Shown: in pieces, positions 56,819 to 64,000 of the stretch
How positions within the stretch are numbered: position 1 is the first letter of the stretch
Layout of the letters: every line of letters begins with the position of its first letter
From: Triatoma infestans
Lineage: Eukaryota > Arthropoda > Insecta > Hemiptera > Reduviidae
Assembly (NCBI GenBank): GCA_011037195.1
Contig: JAAEAF010002819.1
Coordinates: forward strand, 62,001 to 126,000
DNA: 64,000 bases
Direction: 5' to 3'
Program-made: the position numbers and the translations under genes
The notes under the pieces: generated by a model
What the model was told of the DNA's origin: nothing
The model's input: only the letters and a program-made list of their open reading frames with translations
Database searches by the model: none

Positions 56819-57046
56819 AAGAACGGGAAGTGAACTATAAAAAAAACGGGGTACAATTTCCGCTTATCTCTATTTATTCGTACAATCGTATAACAGACCC
56901 CGTTGGATGTGTTTTATGTCTTAATTGAAACATATAAAATACATCATGCAATCCCATACTGAACATTTATTTAATTCAAAAAAATCGTTAAATTTATAGC
57001 CAATAAAAATAATATTTGTAAATATAACTGTTTAACAGAAATATTT

Positions 57047-57624
57047 TGAAATGTATTTGGTATGGACGTGTTGTAGAGAAGTGGTAGTGTGTAGCACGAG
57101 CGGTTTAGTAAAAGGCTTGTATGTATATATGTATAAGAGAGTATTAGTAATAAGAAAGTAGTCACCACTGCTAACAATAAATATATTCTATTAAAATAAT
57201 AACTACAAGTTATTTGCAAATAAATTATTAACTTATTAATATGCAATGATACTATGAGAGCGAAAAACAAGTGCTCTGCTTCGGTTCTACAACAAAACTG
57301 TCTCTTAATAAATGATGTCGAATAAAGGCAAATCTCTATCACTGGCATGAGCTTAAGAGAGCGATTCCTGAAGTAAGTGTTCTGGCTATGAAAGCAGAAT
57401 GCAGACTGTCTAACAAAACAGTTGGCAAAGTGGTATTGTATTAATTTAACGGATTTTTGTGCCTTTGTTTCCCTAATAGCAATGACCCCAAATTACAGTA
57501 CCTGACTCTTTTCACTGCACTAAGATACCTTTAAAATATTAACAAAATTAGATTTTTCAAACTATAAAATATTCTAAACTATTTTTCAAAACTATTATTT
57601 TCTTTTATTTCTTTCTTTTATTAT
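57047..57624 (-). mobile_element. 3' LTR of the non-autonomous element
   Basis: Shares long identical blocks with 61818-62389, such as AAAGTAGTCACCACTGCTAA and GACTGTCTAACAAAACAG. Its end next to the polypurine tract has lost the TGTAGC terminus seen in the other LTR. Confidence 0.75.
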
Positions 57625-58010
57625 CCCCCCTCCTGGAGAAATTTTTCGGCACGAAAAATTTGGGAGGTAATCTGCAGTTGTAGAGGCTTGAAAGTTATCT
57701 TCTGGTAAGGCGAGAGGCGTGTGTGTAACCTCTGCAAAGTAGTTGTGTACAGTACACTATAGGCATCTTCTTCTGGAGCAAACGCTGCTTGAATGTGTGA
57801 GCGCTGCTCTGGTGAGAAACGTCTTCTTCTCGAGCGAACGCTGCTTGAGTGGATGAGCGTTGCCCTGGTGGTAGGCTGATTGGCAAACACTGCTTGGCGA
57901 GTGTTGCTGATGAAGAAGTAACTGGCAAGGCGATCAATATAGGCTTCTGAGTGATGGTGCTGTAGGGATGCATACAATTTCTGGAATTCTTGAAGTGACT
58001 CTATATGCAT
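57621..58010 (-). other. 3' internal frame beside polypurine tract
   Basis: 129 codons starting MHIESLQEFQKLYASLQHHH and ending in FRAEKFLQEGG, where the last codons are the polypurine tract. A segment of about 60 bp (AGCAAACGCTGCTTGA, GTGAGCGCTGCTCTGGTG) is repeated in tandem at 57770-57880. It may be the tail of a lost Pol reading frame. No family recognised. Confidence 0.4.
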
Positions 58011-58414
58011 ATATGTGTTTTTGTTAATATGACTCTATATAAACGAAAATGCATATGTTTTTCTTGAAGTGATTCTATATAAACGAAAATATTCTTAAAT
58101 AATTCAAAAACGATTTAACATATAGATACATTATAGAAAAATTTATAATAATAAATAAATAATAAATGTATAGCAATAAAATTTAAGTGAATAAGTATAA
58201 TTAAACTAGACATAAGATTTCATATATTTTTAAAACATATATAGCACCACGAAAATCTATTTATTAGTGTGGTGATAAGCAATACAACAAAAAAAAAATG
58301 AAGGAAGGGTAATGAATAAGGTTTTTAAAACACAAGAGAGCTAATTACTAAGATAAAGTGTTAAGATTTTATTTAAAGATTTGTTTGTTTTTATGTGATT
58401 AAGTGTGTTTTCAA

Positions 58415-58605
58415 TTTCCATTTGGAAATGTTGTGTTGTTGATCCATTTCCATTTGGAAATGTTGCGTTGTTAGTCAATTTCCCTTTCGAAATGCTGTGG
58501 TGTTAGTTTATTTCCTTTGGAAATGTCGTGCAGTTATTTTATTTCCCTTTGAAAATTTTGTGCAGTTTGTGAGTTTCCTATTTGGAATAAGTCCAATTGG
58601 CGTCC
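58415..58605. repeat. 32-bp tandem repeat with palindromic core
   Basis: Six units starting at 58415, 58447, 58479, 58511, 58542 and 58574. Each begins with TTTCCATTTGGAAA or a variant, an inverted repeat with a two-base centre. A lone related unit lies near 58686. Confidence 0.85.
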
Positions 58606-60069
58606 ATTTCTTGTCCATCTTGAAATAATATTTGTATGTCTAATTTATTAATTGCTGCATGTGCAGGCATATTTGTTTATATTTATGTCGTTTCCCTTTG
58701 GAAATACGTGTAGTTAGTTGGTGTTCATCTTGTGGAATAAAAATTGTTAACCTGATTGTACATTGTACAAAACAAATAACTGTTGCATTTGCAAACAGAT
58801 ATATAGAATTTTCAGTTTGTGTAGTCTTAGATCGTAGGTTATAATTGTGATAGTTCTCAGTATGTAGTTGTTTGTGGTAATTTAGTATACGTAGTGAATT
58901 CATCTATTCATTATTAGTTTAAATGTTTGTTTGTTTAGTTAAGTTTAGTTTTATGTGAGTTTATTTTTGCGAGCAGCAGGCGCAAGAATGTGCGATAGCA
59001 GGATTATGAGGAATCCGAAGTTGAGTATCTGTTCCTTTTGTATCTGCAACTAATTCATTCATACACAAAATTAATTTACACATAAATACTTGATAAAATT
59101 CTCACAAGTAACATGCAGTATTAACTAACATGCAATTTTCTTGCAATTACATTCATGCACATGCAATGGTGTAGATGATGATGTTTGGATCTGCAAAAGA
59201 GAAATTTAAAATTTTTAAATTGTTACAGCTAACATAAAAACATTATTGGACACTCAATTTTATATAAAATTCTTATAACTAAGACATATTTTACTAATTA
59301 GCTATTGAAGTAGATAGTTTGTGGGGTATGTATACATATTTGGGCCGTTTGTATTCCATGAGCTCTTCAGCTATGCTGTGTTTTCTAGATACCTTTAACA
59401 TAAATTAACAATACAAGAAAACAATTAAGTATTACAAAAATATAACATTAAAATACAAGGATAGACAAAACACAATTACAAATACACTTATTACACTTAT
59501 TCAATTTCTTTTTAGGCGAACTGAAAAAATTTAATTAATTAAGCAAATATAATAAAAAACATCAATATTAACATATAAAAATATTAAACAAATTCACGTG
59601 GTCATCTTGGTTTCTGCAAAATAAAGTAAATTGTAAATTATTATTTAAAAATATTGAAATATACAATACAATAATTACAAACATCAAATGGTTGAATAAG
59701 TTTATAACTCATGTTACGAGAGTTTTCAGTGCTGAAACAAAAATAATATGTCCATAATTGCAACAACTAAATTAAATATATCAATACACTTTACACATTT
59801 TTGTTCTAAGACTAACAAAATTCTTACATAGAATATATATAGATGAGGTATAGTATGTAGAGTTTGAGTAGTGCGATAGAGTGAGAATAATTTTAAGAGA
59901 TTCAATGTATTCTTGTATTATGTATTATGTGTGCGCGAGGTGGCACTGAAATTTTGTGGCTAGCTGCAGAGTTTTTAGTAAACCTAGCGATTATTATTAA
60001 TTTGGTGCGTTTGAGTGCTATTTGAAAATTGAATGTTGAATTTATTAAGTGCTAGATACGGTGCACAAA
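58606..60069 (-). other. Interior of the LTR element without pol
   Basis: AT-rich, no recognisable domain. The minus frame 58903-58640 contains YHNYNLRSKTTQ, reminiscent of the Y-N-L-R-S tail of gypsy Pol, so an internal deletion from protease to the Pol tail is plausible. Confidence 0.4.
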
Positions 60070-60261
60070 TTAATGATTGCGCTGTAAGAACGTTTCTACA
60101 AGTATTAATTGGAAATTGCCTTTTAATTGCGAAACTATGAATTCGCCAGAAAAATTGGAAATTTCGACATTGTCCACATGTAATTGAACGGACGTGATAC
60201 CATAATTAGATATCACCTGGTTAGTCAGAACTGGTGAAGCAGGTATGATAGCCATGGTCAT
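60070..60261 (-). pseudogene. Protease C-terminal remnant
   Basis: 63 codons with HVDNVEISNFSGEFIVS and FQLILVETFLQ. The latter resembles the I-I-L-G-x-D-F-L motif that ends gypsy proteases, with the glycine and aspartate lost. The catalytic D-T/S-G is not seen. Confidence 0.4.
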
Positions 60262-60289
60262 AATATCAGGTGTTCGAGAAAGCGACGAG

Positions 60290-61591
60290 GGCTAACTCGT
60301 TTTGGGCTGTATTTGGAAACAATTACGAGCCGTATGTCCAAATTTTGAACAAAATTGGCAAGTGGGCCTACTTTGGAAGTTATTACTAGTTTCGTTATAT
60401 TAATATTATTCTGATTATATTGGGATCTATCTGGATAAGAGTTAAATCGTGGATTATTTGAATTAATCGAGCGTTACTATTATTACTATAAAAGATTATG
60501 ATTATTATAGCGATTATTTACTCGGTGATTAAAATGTCTAGGAATATTAAAATTTGTTTGTACAGTCCACGTCAAGATGTGGACCGGAACAATGGCGGCA
60601 TGGCCTGTTCTTTATTAGATTAAAAACTCTACGAGTGGTAGTTGGTTTTAATGGTGGCTTCTGACTTTTATTTCGATTCTCTGTGGAAATGCATTTGTCC
60701 GCAGAAACGACATGGAGATGGGGGTGTGCGAGGATTAGAAGTTTTCGAAGTGAAAGCGAAAATTGTGGGGTTTATTTCCGAAGCCTGCACTTCCTTTAGG
60801 GCATTGGCATAAGAAAGTGCTTCGTCTAATTTTGGAGGTAGCTTTGTTCGTACCTCATTACGAAGCGTTGAGGAAGTGACCTTAGAAACGCATCAGTGGC
60901 CAGTTTGTCTAAAATAGAATGCAAGGCCTCGAGTGGGTTAGCTTGAGCTTTTAGGCTAATGGCGGACTGGATATGTCTAATTCTATCCGCGAAGGTTTCA
61001 GGAGGCTCTGTGGGTAGAGACTGAATATTAGTCATCTGTTGTAAGAGGACTAGAGGGGTTTTTTCTTTTCCAAATCTAGTTAGAATACGTTCTGAGATTA
61101 GAGTATACGTTATGATTGTACCCTGGCGTTGTAATTCATCTTTCTGCGTATCATAAAATATTTTCGCAGACCGTGAGAGCCTAAGTGCTAGTATTTCTAA
61201 TTTTGCAGCGTCGTCCCAGCCAGAAAGGCTAGCACAATGGCTAATTTGGTCTAGGAAATCTGAAACACCGCTGAATTTTCGCCATCTAATGTGGGCAAAC
61301 TATTAATAATTGTAAATTTCTCAAGGGGCTAGCAGGTTGATTGTTAGGGGTGGCTGGAGGATTTGGTAATTGCTGCTGAGCAAGTAAATATTCTAAGGCA
61401 GCGTCGATGCCCATATCTAGTCCATTAATCTTGTACATTTTGGAAACAAGAGAATTAGTACTTGGGGAAAGTTTATATTTTTCAAGGCGTCTACGTAATT
61501 GGATTAAATTCCCTCCAACAAAAAGTTTATTATCGCGTAATATCTTTAAAATTTGCGATCTATTAAGAACACTCATAAATTCAAAATTCAC
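60290..61591 (-). pseudogene. Gypsy-type gag with SAP-like domain and zinc knuckles
   Basis: Starts at 61591 (MNFEFMSVLNRSQILKILRD). Residues 8-40 resemble a SAP domain (RSQILKIL...LIQLRRRLEKYKL). A frameshift near 61290 leads to the capsid region at 61035-60826 (SLPTEPPETFADRIRHIQSA, LDKLATDAFLRSLPQR). Two knuckles follow: PCRFCGQMHFHRES near 60700 (last Cys lost) and CQFCSKFGHTARNC near 60350-60305. Stops and frameshifts occur, so this copy is inactive although the LTR structure is intact. Confidence 0.7.
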
Positions 61592-61817
61592 AAGGGATTG
61601 GGATAAAGTGGTTCAATTACAAAAAGTTAAAAATGAAATTCACTAGAACATTCAATAATCGGAAATATTTAAGATATTACCGCTGAGAAAATAATTGAGA
61701 AAAAAAATCAATAAAATTATCTGATGGATAATTTGTTTAATTAGTAAATTGAAAATTGTACGTACTCGTTAATTTTTGGATTCTGGTTGAAAATATATCC
61801 CAAACAGCTGGCACCAA

Positions 61818-62389
61818 TGAAATGTTTTTGTGATGTTGTGTTGTATGTTTTTAGTAGCACGAGCGGTTTAGTAAAAGGGCTTGTAAGTATATATATATGT
61901 TTAGGAGAGAAGTATTAGTAATAAGAAAGTAGTCACCACTGCTAACAATAAATATATTCTATTAAAATAATAACTACAAGTTATTTGCAAATAAATTATT
62001 AACTTATTAATATGCACTGATGCTATGAGAGCGAAAAACAATGCTCTGCTTCGGTGTCTACAGCAAAAGTGTCTCTTAATAAATGATCTCGAATAAATGC
62101 AAATCTCTATCACTGGCATGAGCTTAAGAGAGCGATTCCTGAAGCAAGTGTTCTGGCTATGAAAGCAGAATGCAGACTGTCTAACAAAACAGTTGGCAAA
62201 GTGGTATTGTATAATAATTTTTGTACCTTTGTTTCCCTAATAGCAATGACCCCAAACTACAGTACCTGACTCTTTTCACTGCACTAAGATACTTTAAAAA
62301 TATTAACAAAATTAGATTTTTCAAACTATAAAATATTCTAAACTATTTTTCAAAACTACTGTTTTCTTTTATTTCTTTCTTCCGCTACA
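61818..62389 (-). mobile_element. 5' LTR of the non-autonomous element
   Basis: Plus strand TGAAATG...GCTACA, so on the element strand TGTAGC...CATTTCA. Followed by ATTT, which matches the four bases before 57047. Confidence 0.75.
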
Positions 62390-62622
62390 ATTTTTTTAAT
62401 ATTTTGTCTCCAATTGCGAAAATTGATGTTGATATTTATGTTGTGGACTGTATTTGATTGGATTAATATTTATATGATGATGTTTTAAGTTATTTAATAC
62501 TATTATGATGGTACAATTAAATCATGTATATTACTTTCAAAGTAGTTTAAGATACTCGAATGTGACTAAAAATACAGACCACCAAACTATGCTTACATCC
62601 ATTTTTTTTTATTTTATTTAAA

Positions 62623-63601
62623 TCTGGTGTGAACATCACACAACATTCTCTTACTGCGATTCACAAAACTGAAAATGAAAAATTTTATAGTTAGTCTCTA
62701 CCAAATTTAATGATATTTGCAGGTGTTTTTATGGAGACAACCGCACAAACTGGAAGAAACATTTCCGTAAAAACGCACTTCCAGTTTTATAACTTTCATG
62801 AAACTCGGAATTTCGGTAATACATTTATTTCCAATTAATTTTGTTTAAATGGTGGAATTGTATAATAAACTAAGATAGCGCTTTAAAGGTAACATAACCC
62901 CAACCGCCACCCACAAAAGTCCTTTTAAATGACATCCTGGAGAAATGTCGCAAATAAATATTGTTGCTCATTATAAGTGTAGTTTAAAGAAAATCGTTGG
63001 AGCCGTTTTCTGGAAAAAGCAGAAAAGTGTAAAATACTTTTCTGTAAAAAAGCACTTTCGGTCATCCGATTTTCTTTAAACTCGGAATTTCAGAAACATA
63101 TTTAATTCTAATTAATATTATAGATGGTAGAAATGTGTAGCAAACTGAAATAGCATTTCTATCAGGACCCCCATCTCTCCCCAAAATTACCCTTAAATGA
63201 ATTTTCCCGGAGAAATGTTACAAATGAAAGTTTAGTCTCTTTGTATGTGTAGATGTAATTTAAAATTTAAAGAAAATCGTTGGAGTCGTTATTGAGAAAC
63301 GAACAAAAAACTGAAAAAAACCGTTCAGTAAAGATACACTTCAAGTTGAACGAATTTTACGAAAACCTCATTCTCAGGTCTACTGGTAGCAATTAAACGA
63401 AATATTATGTTTGAACATTCTGCAATTTTTTGCTTTTGGAATATGCTGTTCCACATACATATACACACACAGACCAATTTCTAAAAACCACTTTATTTGC
63501 CGCGGTGGACCGACCCCAAAACATGTATTTCTGGGGAAACCTCGATATTGAAAATTTGACACGATTACAATACTTCTTCTTGCTCACAGTAAGAGAAAGT
63601 A
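62623..63601 (-). mobile_element. Helentron-like copy with both ends
   Basis: Begins TCTGGTGTGAACATCACACA (hairpin, loop of three) and ends CAGTAAGAGAAAGTA. Interior: two modules (62750-63000, 63000-63310), a short CA tract (63459-63472) and the reversed head (AAAACATGTATTTCTGGGG). The best single reference copy in the window, 979 bp, without insertions. Confidence 0.7.
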
Positions 63602-63608
63602 AAAAAAA

Positions 63609-64000
63609 TCTGATATGAAACACTCACATGACTTTCTCTTACCCCAATTTACTTAATTACATAGAATCTAGATTTATGAATTCTAATGTATAACGCTTCT
63701 TCTAATTATAATTAATTGCTTAATTGCATTAATAATTATTTCGATTCCGTTTTTTATGTAGTTGCAAGAAACTAGATTTTGATTGAACCAGCTCATACTA
63801 GGATCTTTATAGTACCATCTTTACAGTACTCTTACATTAATTTGTGGACCGCGTCAAAAAATTAAGGACAATATAATGAATAGCTAAAACTCCGGCCTAA
63901 CCATAGTTTTTCAAAAATAAACTAGAAACGGAAGATAAACTGAATGCGGTGTTGAAAGCAAGAGAGGGGCGGTATCATAAAATTTACCCGAAACTGGATT
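63609..64000 (-). mobile_element. Start of a further Helentron-like copy
   Basis: A new hairpin end (TCTGATATGAAACACTCACA) begins eight bases after the previous copy ends, followed by ACTTTCTCTTACC. The rest to the window end is AT-rich and not clearly alignable. Confidence 0.45.

Larger units (their letters stand above)
57047..62389 (-). mobile_element. Complete but non-autonomous gypsy-type LTR retrotransposon
   Basis: Minus strand. Two similar LTRs (57047-57624 and 61818-62389) begin TGAAATG on the plus strand and share most of their sequence. The flanking duplication is ATTT (57043-57046 and 62390-62393). A polypurine tract lies beside the 3' LTR (minus strand AGGAGGGGGG, 57634-57625) and a primer-binding motif (TTGGTGCC) beside the 5' LTR. 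The 4.2-kb interior codes a gag and a trace of protease, but no RT, RNase H or integrase. It probably moved using enzymes from a related element. Confidence 0.75.

Noticed and set aside
1..64000. A host protein-coding gene, microbial operon or biosynthetic cluster
   Set aside because: All recognisable coding sequence belongs to mobile elements. No non-element protein family could be identified on either strand.

Overview
This window reads as an AT-rich, repeat-dominated stretch of an insect nuclear genome. No host protein-coding gene, rRNA gene or intact tRNA gene could be supported. The organism call rests on the mix of mobile elements: R1-clade, LOA-like, Jockey-like and CR1-like LINEs, a BEL/Pao element, Ty3/gypsy elements with 4-bp target duplications, a Tigger-like DNA transposon remnant, and a very abundant Helentron/DINE-like family. 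A hemipteran is my guess, at low confidence.

Layout. 1-6676: a gypsy-type gag/LTR remnant (minus strand) split by a near full-length LOA-like LINE (40-5535, 17-bp target duplication), which is itself split by a short R1-clade LINE fragment (2342-2998) flanked by an unusually long duplication of about 197 bp. 6677-14060: unassigned AT-rich DNA, ends of the Helentron-like family, an I/LOA-type LINE 3' fragment (9140-10229, 14-15 bp target duplication) and a decayed Jockey LINE (10361-13632). 15195-15588: a solo LTR whose promoter has a perfect four-unit heat-shock element just upstream of a TATA box. 15780-17083: a Helentron-like copy whose TG microsatellite is invaded by a LINE. 17728-18840: a second LOA-like fragment. 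19159-25435: two inverted repeats of about 360 bp enclosing a LINE (19736-24560).

25889-30518: another Helentron-like copy, then a 5'-truncated gypsy element with a 455-codon RNase H-integrase frame, a 13-bp hairpin beside its polypurine tract, and a 3' LTR. 30519-34246: a decayed BEL/Pao element (minus strand) cut by the gypsy LTR. 34247-37485: its LTR side and AT-rich repeats. 37486-37784: a second solo LTR. 38985-40211: a tRNA-derived SINE, a Jockey fragment and a 12-bp minisatellite. 43683-44455: a Tigger-like remnant. 45750-45930: a small insertion with a hammerhead-ribozyme-like core. 48533-52690: a CR1-like LINE with broken ORF1 and ORF2. 54742-56058: the 5' half of an R1-clade-like LINE inserted in a CA microsatellite. 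57047-62389: a structurally complete LTR retrotransposon lacking a recognisable polymerase. 62390-64000: more Helentron-like copies.

The sequence therefore records a history of nested insertions. The Helentron-like family supplies much of the background DNA, and its internal (TG)n/(CA)n tract appears to serve as a landing site for one LINE lineage. Everything coding belongs to mobile elements and nearly all of it carries stops, frameshifts or truncations. The most intact frames are the gypsy integrase region, the CR1-like reverse transcriptase (537 codons) and the two halves of the LINE reverse transcriptase at 20199-22226.
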